Assembly (NCBI GenBank): GCA_036924085.1
Contig: JAVGWX010000003.1
Coordinates: forward strand, 114,971,264 to 115,035,263
DNA length: 64,000 nucleotides
Direction: 5' to 3'
From: Ariolimax columbianus
Lineage: Eukaryota > Mollusca > Gastropoda > Stylommatophora > Arionidae
In this document: positions 44,090 through 55,166 of the stretch, one piece after another
Layout: the number at the start of each line of letters is the position of its first letter
How positions within the stretch are numbered: the first letter of the stretch is position 1
Notes under the pieces: model-generated
What the model was told of the DNA's origin: nothing
What the model saw: the letters and a program-made list of their open reading frames with translations, nothing else
Database searches by the model: none
Made by a program: the position numbers and the translations under genes

Positions 44090-45440
44090 GTGCAAGGAAA
44101 GTCAGGACCGTTTGCAGCATCGCATGGTGTGGCGTGTCTTTAGCCTTTCAACAATCAGTATCTCCTTTGTCTGTATTCCATGCTTAATCCTACCCCTCCA
44201 TGTAATACGATCCATGACGGCCTGTTCCCATGATTCCAAATCGATGCCTGGATTATTCAATTCCCGCTCGCATACATTCTTGTACCGAAGTAGTGGCCGG
44301 CCCCGAGACCTTTTCCCCAACTGTAATTCCTCGTAGAGAAGTTATTTTAGTTTTCTGTCATCATACATCATCCGAATGTGTTCCAGGCATAGGAGCCTTC
44401 GAAGACTAGGCATGGGCAATTTTGTGACAAGGCCTGTTCTCTCCAACACCTCTGTGTTGGTGATCTTGTCTTTCCACACAACCCCCAGGATTCTGCGTAG
44501 GAACCTCATGTGATAGCTGTTTAGTCGCCTCTCCTGGTGCATGTAGGTAGACCTCATGTGATAGCTGTTTAGTCGCCCCTCCTGGTGCATGTAGGTAGAC
44601 CTCATGTGATAGCTGTTTAGTCGCCTCTCCTGGTGCATGTAGGTAGACCTCATGTGATAGCTGTTTAGTCGCCTCTCCTGGTGCATGTAGGTAGACCTTA
44701 TGTGATAGCTGTTTAGTCGCCTCTCCTGGTGCATGTAGGTAGACCTCATGTGATAGCTGTTTAGTCGCCTCTCCTGGTGCATGTAGGTAGACCTCATGTG
44801 ATAGCTGTTTAGTCGCCTCTCCTGGTGCATGTAGGTAGACCTCATGTGATAGCTGTTTAGTCGCCTCTCCTGGTGCATGTAGGTAGACCTCATGTGATAG
44901 CTGTTTAGTCGCCTCTCCTGGTGCATGTAGGTAGACCTCATGTGATAGCTGTTAAGTCGCCTCTCCTGGTGCATGTAGGTAGACCATGTCTCACTGTCAT
45001 AAAGAAGCGTGTTGAGGACACAGGCCTGGTAAACAAGTGTTTTTGTTTTAACAGACGTTTTTTGTTAATCTGCTTGTTTTTGTTGTTGCCTTTGATATTC
45101 TGATATTGATCTCTTGTTCCAGGGATAGTTTATTATTGACTGAGGATTCCAAGTACGTAAAATGATTTACTAGATGGAGACCTTCATTATCAATGGAGAT
45201 TACAAGTGGTTTATTTGCACCCTAGACCATAACTTGTGTTTTCGTCAAGGTCAGCAATAACAAAGTTAACTTCTGCCATGGTTGGCAGCAGGTCCAGATG
45301 GTCCAAAGTTGGCAGAGCCTCGGTGACATTGAGAGCATCTTACTTTCATCAGTAACGGATGGGTTTTCCCACTGCGATCCGTATTTGATTGGCCAGACTA
45401 TACTAGTGCAGTCTGTCTCCACCTGGATGTGGAATACTGT
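44090..45440 (-). pseudogene. RTE LINE relic: RT thumb and C-terminus with internal 48-bp array
   Basis: Minus strand in order. About 45310-45220: PTLDHLDLLPTMAEV then TLTKTQVMV. About 45200-45020: LVNHFTYLESSVNNKLSLEQ, EINIRISKATTKTSRLTK, KTLVYQACVLNTLLYDSETW. Then the array of STYMHQERRLNSYHMR. Then 44515-44342: FLRRILGVVWKDKITNTEVL, ERTGLVTKLPMPSLRRLLCL. Then GKRSRGRPLLRYKNVCEREL near 44310-44260. The order is standard for an RTE C-terminus apart from the array. Frame changes near 45010 and 44340 make it inactive. Confidence 0.85.
44503..44990. repeat. 48-bp in-frame array in the RT thumb
   Basis: Ten copies of a 48-base unit (contains GACCTCATGTGATAGCTGTT and TAGTCGCCTCTCCTGGTGCA), nearly identical. 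It encodes the 16-residue STYMHQERRLNSYHMR on the minus strand. The ancestral element has this segment once, just before FLRRILG. The unit length keeps the frame open through the array. Confidence 0.95.
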
Positions 45441-45900
45441 CATGGTAATCGTTAGTTAGCTGACCCTGCTGCAAGCAACTAGCTAAGTGTCTACTGCCTA
45501 CTCTGGTTAGATGGCTCAGTTGCAGACAACCATCCATGTGTCGCTATCTACTGGCAGGTCTAGTGAGATGACTCAGTTGCAGACAGCCATCCATGTGTCG
45601 CTATCTACTGCCAGGTCTAGTGAGATGACTCAGTTGCAGACAGCCATCCATGTGTCGCTATCTACTGCCAGGTCTAGTGAGATGACTCAGTTGCAGACAG
45701 CCATCCATGTGTCGCTATCTACTGCCAGGTCTAGTGAGATGACTCAGTTGCATACAACCATCCATGTGTCGCTATCAAATGTTAGCTCTGATTAGTGTAC
45801 CCTGTTGCAGACAATCAGCCATGTGTTGCTATCTACTGTTAGCTCTGATTAGTTGACCCTGTTGCAAGCAACCAACCATGTGCTTCTGAATACTGTCAGC
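45440..45900. repeat. 57-bp minisatellite
   Basis: Four to five near-identical 57-base units at 45511-45780 (GATGACTCAGTTGCAGACAG, CCATCCATGTGTCGCTATCT) with diverged copies on both sides. It abuts the RTE RT relic. The 94-residue plus-strand ORF is an artefact of a period divisible by three. Confidence 0.9.
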
Positions 45901-46156
45901 TCATTCATTGTGCTGCATCTTTGGCTCCACTAGTGGATATTAAAGTTGGATGTTTACATCAAAAGTTAAACCTCAAAACTGACTTTGATTATCAGAGCCC
46001 AATAAATGTTAAACCTGCTCTCGAATAACGGAACACAACCATTGTTAAACTTGCTTTAATTATGGGATCAAAATCTCAAGGTTTGTCATTCCTAATCGCT
46101 TAAGCATTATCGGTATAAAGCCTGTTCAAAGCATTCTTTTGTTGATGTATGGACTA
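45901..46156. other. No gene recognised
   Basis: Short stretch without recognised features. Confidence 0.5.
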
Positions 46157-46317
46157 CTTCTTCTTCTTCTTCGTCTACATTCGTTCTCAATCTCTCTCTA
46201 CCAAGCCCTGAACAGGGCTTTCCAAGTAGCAGAATGTAGTCCGGAGAATGGAATTCGTTGTGTCGCTAGTTTACAGCATGACTGCGATATTAGCACCTTT
46301 CGGCCCAACAAATCCGT
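46157..46317 (-). mobile_element. SINE 3' fragment (GATCAAGATGC family)
   Basis: Minus strand: GATTTGTTGGGCCGAAAGGT, CTGTAAACTAGCGACACAAC, CCAGGGCTTGGTAGAGAGAG, GATTGAGAACGAATG, (GAA)n tail at the left. No clear TSD. Confidence 0.78.
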
Positions 46318-46617
46318 CTACTATCCAGAGCTTGTGTTATTCCAACTAACGTTTGAAGCTGTGCACCTGAATTGATTGCACTCGATGTTACTGGCATAAG
46401 GCATTTTGAAAACCTGTGTTTGATCCCCATTACTTTCTTCTTCCAGAATATCGGGTGATATTATATTTAAAAGTTACGTACAAGCAAGCAACATCTTACT
46501 AGCAATTTTGAGTTATGCTGCTACTGAGCGTATAATCATCGTTTAAATCAGATTTAAACAGAAAAGTTAAACAAATGAACAATTCGAGTTAGATTTTAAT
46601 ACCTGAAAAAAATTTTT

Positions 46618-46690
46618 TTGGCTCGTCAGGGTTTTGAATCCTGGACCTTCTCATACGTAAGTAACCAATCAAATCATCCTCCTCATTCTT
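46618..46690 (-). pseudogene. tRNA-Pro-like remnant
   Basis: The minus strand ends TGAGAAGGTCCAGGATTCAA followed by AACCCTGACGAGCC, close to the 3' half of animal tRNA-Pro (B box GGTTCAAATCC, acceptor end GACGAGCC). The 5' half does not fold. Either a tRNA pseudogene or a SINE head. Confidence 0.5.
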
Positions 46691-47598
46691 TGAATGCGTA
46701 CGGTGCATAATAGAGCAATTCACAGAAATAGCAACACAGTTCTACTACCAGGTCAATGAAGAATTTGATAAATAAACCTCTCTTTGGTAGAATATTCTTG
46801 TCCTCATCGCACATCTGAATATTCACGTTGCCAAACATTTGTCGAGTTTGAATTTTAAAAAAGGCTCTAAGATAACCCCCTAGCCCACCCCCCCCTCCCC
46901 TCCCCGCCCCCTCTGTCCGCCCCCTTCCAATAACATTTTCCAAACGATCAGAAAACAGATGTACCCCAATCGGTTGTTATAGGTCTTTAAAACTAGGGAG
47001 AATCTAAGGCCCCAAAAGGCAGCATAACAATGGAACAACTACTCGTGCCATGCAACCAACGTCTATTAAAAACCACTACAAATAAAAATGTCCATGGTGA
47101 AACTAAATATTTCATGGACTGACATTCACAATAAACACACCAAAGTTGAGGGCAGACACGCTCAGGACTAATATTACAAATATATTTTATGGGGTCATGA
47201 TGGACATCCTACTGCATATCAACAATCTGACTTAACAACAATCCTTAATGGTCTTAACGACTTGGAAATGACAGCCAGCCTAAAGGGCGAGTAATCAATA
47301 CCCACATTTCATTAGAGGGTCTCACAAACAACCAGACCTATCGCTGAACTAATCGTACAGCGTGAAGATATCGAGTTGAAACTATCGATCTGTAGATACT
47401 TTTAAAGCCAGGTTGTGGGAGAATGACTCTTTCAAAATGGCCAACTACAGTGATTTGAGCCACACAAATTGTAAGGTGTGAAATTCAAAGCCAAAAGCAC
47501 ACCGTTAGTTGAACTGCAGGTGCAAGATTTATTGTAAACATTTAGTTGAGTGGTCTGTTGTACTGAGGCGTCAACAAATGCAGAGCTTATGACCTGGT
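46691..47598. other. No gene recognised
   Basis: A C-rich tract at about 46883-46925; otherwise no motif. A short ORF at 46683-46943 crosses the C tract and is not credible. Confidence 0.5.
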
Positions 47599-48100
47599 CT
47601 AGGTCGTGGTGTCTGGGGTTTTGAAAATAGGACCACTGTAACCTGCAAGGTATGTCCTAATGAATGTTATGCAGGGGCTAGCAACATTATCATGTAAAGC
47701 CATAGCTACAGAAACCGCAGTTGCATGTGTTTGGATATAAGCTACATCTGAGGGGATCAGCTCTACTGCTGAGTCATATACTTCACGCAAAGTGAAAAGA
47801 TGTAGCGAAAGAACAAACTTCATAAACGTTACAAACTCCAAAAACGTCATAAACTCCTCGAATGTCACATACTCCACAAACGTCACAAACTCCCCAAACG
47901 TCACAAACTGTACAAACGTCACAAACTCCCCAAACGTCACAAACTCTACAAACGTCACAAACGTCACAAACTCCACAAACGTCATAAACTCTACTAACGT
48001 CAAAACTCTACAAACTTCACAAACTCCACAAACTCCGCAAACGTCACAAACTCAACAAACGTCAAAAATTCCACAAACCTCATCAATTGAAGATTAGGCT
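47599..48100 (-). repeat. 9/18-bp minisatellite with adjoining open frame of unknown nature
   Basis: 47815-48090 is an array of ACAAACGTCACAAACTCC units (18 bp, with 9-bp variants). The minus-strand frame runs through it as TFVEFV repeats. It continues for about 72 non-repetitive residues (LREVYDSAVELIPSDVAYIQ ... FIRTYLAGYSGPIFKTPDTT) to 47599. That tail has ordinary composition, but I do not recognise it. It could be an exon scrap or a retroelement fragment. Confidence 0.6.
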
Positions 48101-48242
48101 ACTATATAACTTTTCACTGCTGTTACTTTTTAATCTTTTTTCCAGGTAATTCTTCCCCTCATTGTATCGTTGTAATAATCTACTTCCCGTAATCATTTTA
48201 CATTTTGGTTAAATAAACCTCTTGCTTACTTAATATAGGGGG

Positions 48243-48425
48243 ACTCAGTTGTGTCGAAGTAAGGTGTCCACCTCGGCTGCTGGAGGTAGCGTGTTCGAAT
48301 CACGGGGCAGACCGGGACTTTTTTCCCGTGTATCTTCTGCTAAAAATTTAACATATCCATGGTAAGTGAGATAAGACTCTTGTGTTCAGTGTCGAGCACG
48401 TTAACAATTCCTTGGCAGTTGGAAA
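48243..48425 (+). mobile_element. tRNA-derived SINE, second type
   Basis: A tRNA-like head with a B-box-like GTGTTCGAATCACGG near 48290, then GACCGGGACTTTTTTCCCGT, and the end GAGCACGTTAACAATTCCTT then GGCAGTTGGAAAA. A 3' fragment of the same type is at 10960-11035. Confidence 0.65.
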
Positions 48426-48432
48426 ACGTCGT

Positions 48433-48673
48433 CTTCTTCTTCGTACGCTGTCAGACGTCAACTTGAATTTGTTCGAAGAAAGCAGCTGTCAGCCTGAGGC
48501 TGTCGACACTGCCATAGAGCTTGTCTAGTGTTGGCACTGGTGATGGCCACATGTGCTTTCTCTGGTCCTCGTATGTCGGGAAATTTTACAGTAGATGTTC
48601 AGCGGTCATTTTCCCTGTACCACAGGTGCATTCGTCAGTGCCACCTATCTTCAGTTTATTGAATAGATGGTAC
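48433..48673 (-). mobile_element. Nimb-like LINE 3' end, inverted relative to 49036-50709
   Basis: Minus strand carries the C-terminal Cys/His region, FFE-like end, GTTGACGTCTGACAGCGTAC and the (GAA)n tail at the left. The same subfamily end (GTTGACGTCTGACAGCGTAC) occurs in the plus orientation at 50670-50690, so the two form an inverted repeat of about 240 bp. A SINE sits close to their junction. Confidence 0.8.
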
Positions 48674-49022
48674 GGGATCAAGATGCTGCAGCGGTCAGCG
48701 ACCCATAGCTGACTGCTAGCGTCAGTGCCAGCGAACCATAGCTGCCAAGATCCTTCTACACCTCCACGCGGTGATCCTGAATAACAGGCTGCAGCACGGC
48801 AGACTGGCTAAGGAGAAGGGATCGAAAAGGGAATGCTAACCCGGTACTAAAAAAATGCTTGCTGAAGTCGGATGTGTTGGACCGAAAGGTGCAAATATCG
48901 CAGCCAAGCTGTAAACTACGACACAACGCATACCGTTCTCTGGACTACATTCTGCTACTTAAGCCCTTTGAGGGTTTGGTAGTGGGAGATTGAGAACGAA
49001 CGAAGAAGAAGAAGAAGAAGAA
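48674..49022 (+). mobile_element. Full-length SINE, TSD GAATAGATGGTAC
   Basis: 349 bp from GGGATCAAGATGCTGCAGCG to a long pure (GAA)n tail, flanked by a perfect 13-bp repeat (48661-48673, 49023-49035). It inserted into the junction of two head-to-head LINE fragments. It is the best reference copy of the family in the window. No typical tRNA head was recognised. Confidence 0.92.
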
Positions 49023-49035
49023 GAATAGATGGTAC

Positions 49036-50709
49036 ATATGGATCAGCCACTACCTCAAAAACAGAACAGCCAGAGTTCAAGTACAAAGGTAGATGAGCAA
49101 AAAGGTGACACTTGAAATAACATCACAGAGAATATACCAAGAAGAGTCCACATCTCCATGTTTGCAGACGATCGGGCTATGTGGACCTCTGAAAATAGCA
49201 AGTAATCGGATGCAGCAAGCCCTAACATCGTTGGAGGAGTGGGCAAACTCATGGCTGGTCAAAATAAATGAAGAAAAAACAACATGTACGATATTCTCGC
49301 TTTCAAACAGACCCCAAAACACCAAAATAAGTCTTAACGGCAAATACCTGCGGCCAAACGACAACCCAAACCACCTGGGAGTCACATTTGATCGGCGCAG
49401 GACATGGAAAAGTCAGATCGAGAAAAACCGAATGAGAGCCAGACAAAGAATGGCAATCATGAAGAAACTTGCTGGCACAAGCTGGGGAGCAGACGCAAGT
49501 ATACTAAAGCAACTGTATGTTGGAAGAGTGAGACCAGTTCTCGAGTATGGCATTGCGGCATGGACAACAGCAGCAAAGGCTAACTTTGACAAAATTAGCA
49601 AACTTCAAAACCAAGCCATGAGAGTTATAACAGGAGGCATGAAATCAACGCCAATTGTACAACTTGAAAAGGTTACAAATCTGCAATCCATGACCGACAG
49701 AAGAGACTGCAGAGCCCAGCAGCAAGCAGAGAAACTACGAAGACTGACAGACCATCCAATGCATCAGAGACTAAATAATCTTGGAAACTAAAGCGGAGAA
49801 ACTGTGCAGAAATAGCCAAAGCTAAGATGAGCGAAGTCCCTATGAATGCATTAACAACACCAAAGCCCATCCCTACTGTACGCAAACCTACCTGGAGGCA
49901 GAATATATTTCCAGAGGTGGTAGAAAATATACCAGATATTGGAAAAAAGAACAGCCAGACTGAAAACGAAAGAAGAGACATAACCCTGAGGTACATATCG
50001 AAAAACTACCCAAGCATGGTCTGGAACCCTGCATTCCTCGACGGTTCTGAAACAAACACAACACAGAACGGCGGAGCAGGGGTATACCTGAGCCTACCAA
50101 ATGGTAGACAAATAACACTGGCAGGCAGTGGCAACTGGAAAATACTCAAGCAATTTCAGAGCGGAGGCACTGAAGGCTGCACTAAAAAGCCAGAAAAATA
50201 TTGAACTTAATGATTTAAGAGCAGTACTCTGTCAACTATGCCAGCAGTCCGCACCAAAAAGAGTAGTGGTACAGTGGGTTTCATCCCACTGTAACATCCA
50301 AGGCAACGAGGAGGCAGACAGACTGGCAAAAGAAGGTGCAAAACTACCACAACCAGACCCTAGTTTGACCTATGAAGAGTCAAAAAGGCTTATTAGAGCT
50401 TCAGTTGAACAGAAGAGAGCAGGTCGTGGTCTTCAGACTTCGCACAGGCCACAATAGACTGAGGTACCACCTATTCAATAAAATGAAGATAGGTGGCACT
50501 GACGAATGCTCGTGTGGTACCGGGAAAATGACCGCTGAACATTTGCTGCAAAACTGCCTGACATACGAGGATCAGAGAAAGCACATGTGGCCATCACCAG
50601 TGGCAACACTAGACAAGCTCTATGGAAGTGTCGACAGCCTCAGGATGACCGCTGCTTTTTTCGAAAAAATACTGGTTGACGTCTGACAGCGTACGAAGAA
50701 GAAAAAGAA
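49036..50709 (+). mobile_element. Nimb-like LINE copy: RT to RNase H, (GAA)n tail
   Basis: Plus strand starts in the RT (ISHYLKNRTARVQVQ). The LSPTLF to FADD stretch is deleted (MSKKVTLEI jumps to TSQRIYQEES). It continues with SLEEWANSWLVKINEEKTTC, RRTWKSQIEKNRMRARQRMA, LYVGRVRPVLEYGIAAWTTA. RNase H is also damaged (SVEQKRAGRG junction), but VQWVSSHCNIQGNEEADRLA and ECSCGTGKMTAEHLLQNC survive. The tail abuts 18S-derived sequence at 50710. Several deletions and shifts; inactive. Confidence 0.88.
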
Positions 50710-50930
50710 GAAGAAGAACTAATAAAAGCGCTCTTTCTGCGAGAGTCGGAGCTTGGTAAGCAAGTATTAGCTCTAGAATTGCCACAGTTATCGAAATAGG
50801 ATCGTGTCATCTAAGGAACCTCGACTGATTTAATGAGGCATTCGCGGTTTCACCGTGAGACAGTGTGAAATTACATATGCATGGCTTAATCTTTGAGACA
50901 AGCATGACTACTGGCAGGAGCAACCAGATA
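50710..50930 (-). rRNA. 18S rRNA 5' fragment (pseudogene)
   Basis: Minus strand covers the first roughly 220 bases of 18S from TATCTGGTTGCTCCTGCCAG (already with a mismatch) to GAGCGCTTTTATTAGTT, where it is cut by the (GAA)n tail of the LINE on the other strand. Substitutions and small indels (CATATG lost after AGTAGT) mark it as a pseudogene. Confidence 0.9.
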
Positions 50931-51411
50931 TCTGTCGGAGACGTGCGAACCACACACACCAGGAGGGATGGCAGCGCTATGTGCAGAACGGATCCCAACG
51001 ACCCCGGCGATGATTTTCACTCGGACTGGAGACGATTTTTGCCTGCTGGCCTGCCCTTCTCCGATCGGTTGGTCGGGCGAGGACAGGGCCTCTAGGCACG
51101 ATTCCTGCTTTCCATTTGCCGATCCAGAGCTCATTGCGAGAGAAGGACCACAAGCGAGACGAACTGTCGAGATTGGCTATACGCGCTAGCCTTCGACGAA
51201 CCACACGGACTGACAAAGCTTCTCGATACGGACTACAGTAACGCACCCTTACCAGCGGTACGACTCCACCAAATTGGTCGTTCTACAGTGCCGGAGTGAG
51301 GCGGGCAAAATTGTTTGGCAAGCCTGCGCTCCCTTGCGCCTGGCGGGACTGAGATCGCTGTACGAACACTGGATGCGAGTCAATCAAGCCACCGAGAGAC
51401 CAGCCCCAGAT
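50931..51411 (-). other. 5'ETS fragment, second copy
   Basis: Colinear with 9822-10463 but lacking an internal segment of about 160 bases. It ends at CCCCAGAT (51404-51411), i.e. starts with ATCTGGGG on the minus strand, exactly like the first copy. Beyond it the two loci share nothing. Confidence 0.82.
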
Positions 51412-51469
51412 GAGTAATCATTTGAGTAGATTGGGACGAAAAAGGAAGGCAAACCAGATTCCAGAAATG

Positions 51470-51640
51470 TGCCGTGCTGAGACCGAATGTGTCGGGAGGT
51501 GTGGACATCGCAACTTAGCTGTAAACTACAACACAGCTTAACAAAATATATTCTTTTCAAGACGATCGAAGAACAAGAAGAAGAAGAAGAAGAAGAGGAT
51601 GAGGAAGAAGAAGAAGAAGAAGAAGAAGATGAAAAGTTGC
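51470..51640 (+). mobile_element. Decayed SINE with (GAA)n tail
   Basis: TGCTGAGACCGAATGTGTCG, GGTGTGGACATCGCAAC and CTGTAAACTACAACACAGC match the middle of the GATCAAGATGC SINE. The part between it and the (GAA)n tract (51573-51633) is shortened. Confidence 0.7.
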
Positions 51641-52694
51641 ACCGGAGACTACATAAATTGTCAGGAATCAAACCCATTAACACTAAAAACATGTTATCTA
51701 CTTGGAGACATAAGAAAACATTCCGGTATTGAAAGCAAGTTTATCCAGACTGAATCGAGAAGATGATCCCTAACTATTTAACCACGTAGACAAACACTAT
51801 CCTAACAATTAATGGATACATCTATAGGCAGATAAATGAGCAGACAAATTGGCAGAAAATTGAATTGGAAAATTCAAAAAATGATACACATAGAAAGATA
51901 TCGAAGTTTAGCAGGAACTTTGTCAAGTAGCTTCACATCAAAGACAAAGGCCTTGAAAACTGCAGAATGACTTGCCTGCCATTGCATGTTTCTCTTTCTA
52001 GTACTACTATTTATATATACTCAAGCTAACCATTTTTCTTAACTTGTTCGCTGGATTTCTGAAGCAGTAATTCCGAATAAAACAAGAAGTGTATGTTTTA
52101 ATACAACTATCTGATCATTCGAGGGGCGTAATATTAGAAAATTCAATTTGAATAAAAATCTTTTATAAATCGAACAACACTTTGTAATATTCACTTATTG
52201 CAGGCATGCAACCAAATAAACGAGTTAACTTTAAACAGAGGAGCATTATTAAGCAAAAGTTAAACATGTGAAATATTATACGCCTAAAAGTGAACAAAGT
52301 TGATGGTACGCAAGATTTGGTGAGTCAGGAGGTAAAGAATGTTCAATGCTCTTGTTTAGCTTGGGTCGTGTGTAAACGTGTTATCATGAACTGATTCTAT
52401 AGATTAACATTTCGTTGGTGCCAGAGAGCATACGTAAGGTTCAGTGTAAGAAACAATCAAGACACAAGCAGAGCCGTGCAGACCATTTGCTCGCCAGTCG
52501 AACTTTACAATATTAAAGAAACAGAAGGAGTTGAACAATATGAGATTCTGTTCTTTCCCGCACCTCATCCCCACATCACTATTGCATCCGCCTTCCAGCT
52601 TGTCCGTCTCCCTCCTCCACCCCCCCCCCCCCGCGTTAAACTCACATCCCCTTTCTCAACGCGCACTTCCTTTCATACTTCAGCCGGTTCATAA
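51641..52694. other. No gene recognised
   Basis: AT-rich; a poly-C run at about 52618-52632. Short ORFs only. Confidence 0.55.
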
Positions 52695-54790
52695 TCTTGA
52701 ACATATCATCCACCTCCTACCCACCCATAAAATCCCCCTCTAACTCACTAATATCATCCCCCTCTAACCCACTAATATCATCCTCCTCTAACTCACTAAT
52801 ATCATCCCCCTCTAACCCACTAATATCATCCCCCTCCACCCACCTATATCATCCTCCTCCACCCACCCATATCATCCTCCTCCACCCACCCATATCATCC
52901 CCCTCTAACCCACCCATATCATCCCCCTCTAACCCACCCATAGTATCCCCCTCTAAGCCACCCATATCATCCCCCTCTTACCCACCCGTATCATCCCCCT
53001 CTAATCCACCCATTTCATCCCGCCTCTAATCCACCCATAACATCCCCCTCTAGCCAACCCATATCATCCCCCTCTAACCCACCCATATCATCCCCCTCTA
53101 ATCCACCCATATCATCCCCTTCTAGCCCACCCATATAATCCCCCTCTAATCCACCCATATCATCCCCCTCTAACCCACCCATATCATCCCCCGCCAACCC
53201 ACCCATATCATCCCCCTCTAACCCACCCATATCATCCCCCGCCAACCCACCCATATCATCCCTCTCTAACACACCCATATCATCCCCCACCAACCCACCC
53301 ATATCATCCCCCGCCAACACACCCATATAATCCCCCTCTAACCCACCCATATAATCCCCCCTCTAACCCACCCATATCATTCCCCCTCTAATCCACCCAT
53401 ATCATCCCACTCCACCCACTCATTTCATTTCTCTCCACCCACTCATATCATTCCTCTCTTACCCATCCATATAATCCCCCCTCCACACACCCATATCATC
53501 CCCCTCTAACCCACCCATATCATCCCCCTCCACCCACCCATATCATCCCCCTCCACCCACCCATATCATCTCCCTCCACCCACTCATATCATCCCCCTCT
53601 AACCCACTCATATCATCCCCCTCCAACCCACCCATCTCATCCTCCCTCCACCCACTCATATCATCCCCCTGCAACCCGCCCATCTCATCCTCCCTCCACC
53701 CACTCATATCATCCCCCTGCAACCCGCCCATCTCATCCTCCCTCCACCCACTCATATCATCCCCCTCCAACCCGCCCATCTCATCCTCCCTCCACCCACC
53801 CAAATCATCCCCCGCCAACCCACTCTTATCATCCCGCTCTAGCCCACCCATATCATCCCCCGCCAACCCACTCATATCATCCCCCACCCACCCACCCATA
53901 TCATCCCTTTTCCACCCACCCATATCATCCCCCTACAGTCACCCATATCATCCCTCCTCTAAACCACCCATATCATCCCCCTCCACCCACCCATATCATC
54001 CCCCCTCTAACCCACCCATATCGTCCAACGCCAACCCACCCATATCATCCCCCTCCACCAACCCATGTCATCCCCCTCTAACACACCCATATCATCCCCC
54101 TCTACCAACTCATATCAGGCCCCTCCACCCACTCATATAATCCCCCTCTAACCCACCCATATCATCTCCCTGCACCCACCCATATCATCCCCCTCCACCC
54201 ACCCATATCATCCCCCTTCTAACCCACCCTTATCATCCCCCCTCTAACCCACCCATATCGTCCCCCGCCAACCCACCCTTATCATCCCCCTCCACCCACC
54301 CATATCATCCACGTCCACCCACCCATATCATCCCCCCTCCACCCACCCATATCATCCCCCCTCTAACCCACCCATATCGTACCCCGCCAACCCACCCATA
54401 TCATCCCCCTCTAACCCACATTTATCATCCCCCCTCTAACCCACCCATATCATCCCCCGCCAACCCACCCATCTCATCCCCCCTCTAACCCACCCATATC
54501 ATCCCCCTCTACCGACTCATATCATCCCCCTCCACCCACCCATTTCATCCCCCCTCTAACCCACCTTTATCATCCCCCCTCTAACCCACCCATATCGTAC
54601 CCCGCCAACCCACCTATATCATCCTCCGCCACCCACCCATCTCATCCCCCCTCCAACTCACCCACATCATCCCCCTCCACCCACCCATCTCATCCCCCCT
54701 CCGACCCGCTCATATCATCCCCTCTAACCTGCCCATCTCATCCCTCCTCCAACCCGCCCATCTCAATCTCCTCAAACCCACTGATCTCAT
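52695..54790. repeat. 2.1-kb C-rich minisatellite
   Basis: About 95 variable copies of a 21-24-base unit of type CCCACCCATATCATCCCCCT plus CTAA. Almost all G is on the minus strand, so there is strong strand asymmetry. Subfamilies form higher-order blocks, for example alternating units at 53580-53780. Gly/Asp/Met-rich minus-strand ORFs (53015-53350, 53543-53923) are artefacts. Confidence 0.95.
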
Positions 54791-55166
54791 TCCCTCAATC
54801 CGCCAATGACTTTACACTGACCCGCTTGCCCACATCTGCCGCTCCCCCTCAACATGTCCATCTCTTTTCCCGCAGCTTGTACACCCCCCACCCCAACCGT
54901 CCATCATGTCCTACTATCTCGCTTGCCCATCTTTACTCCCGACAACCTGCATATCTCTTCCCACCAACCAGCCACCCCCCCACCCGCCCCCGCCCCCTTT
55001 CCCGGAAGAGTGTATTAAATGATTTATGTATTTTATAATGTGGTAAGATTTAGTTTGTTTGCTGTTGTGATATTAATATTAAAAATGATATTATAATTAA
55101 ATGGAATGTATTGATGATATAAGTGTCATTCAGATTTTAAACAGAATATGAGAAGCAAACAAAAAA
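54791..55166. other. No gene recognised
   Basis: C-rich flank of the minisatellite, then AT-rich sequence. Confidence 0.5.

Noticed and set aside
44342..44990. CRISPR-like array (regular 48-bp repeats)
   Set aside because: Units are contiguous without unique spacers and encode an RT segment; the context is eukaryotic.
48433..50709. Twin-priming inversion of one LINE
   Set aside because: Twin priming inverts the 5' part, but here two 3' ends are present in opposite orientation, so at least two copies are involved.
48189..51423. GTAATCATTT at 48189-48198 and 51414-51423 as TSD of a single 3.2-kb chimeric insertion
   Set aside because: The left copy is not adjacent to a LINE tail and a SINE lies between; 10 bp over this distance can be chance.
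53015..53923. Gly/Asp/Met-rich repeat proteins
   Set aside because: Frames of the C-rich minisatellite only.
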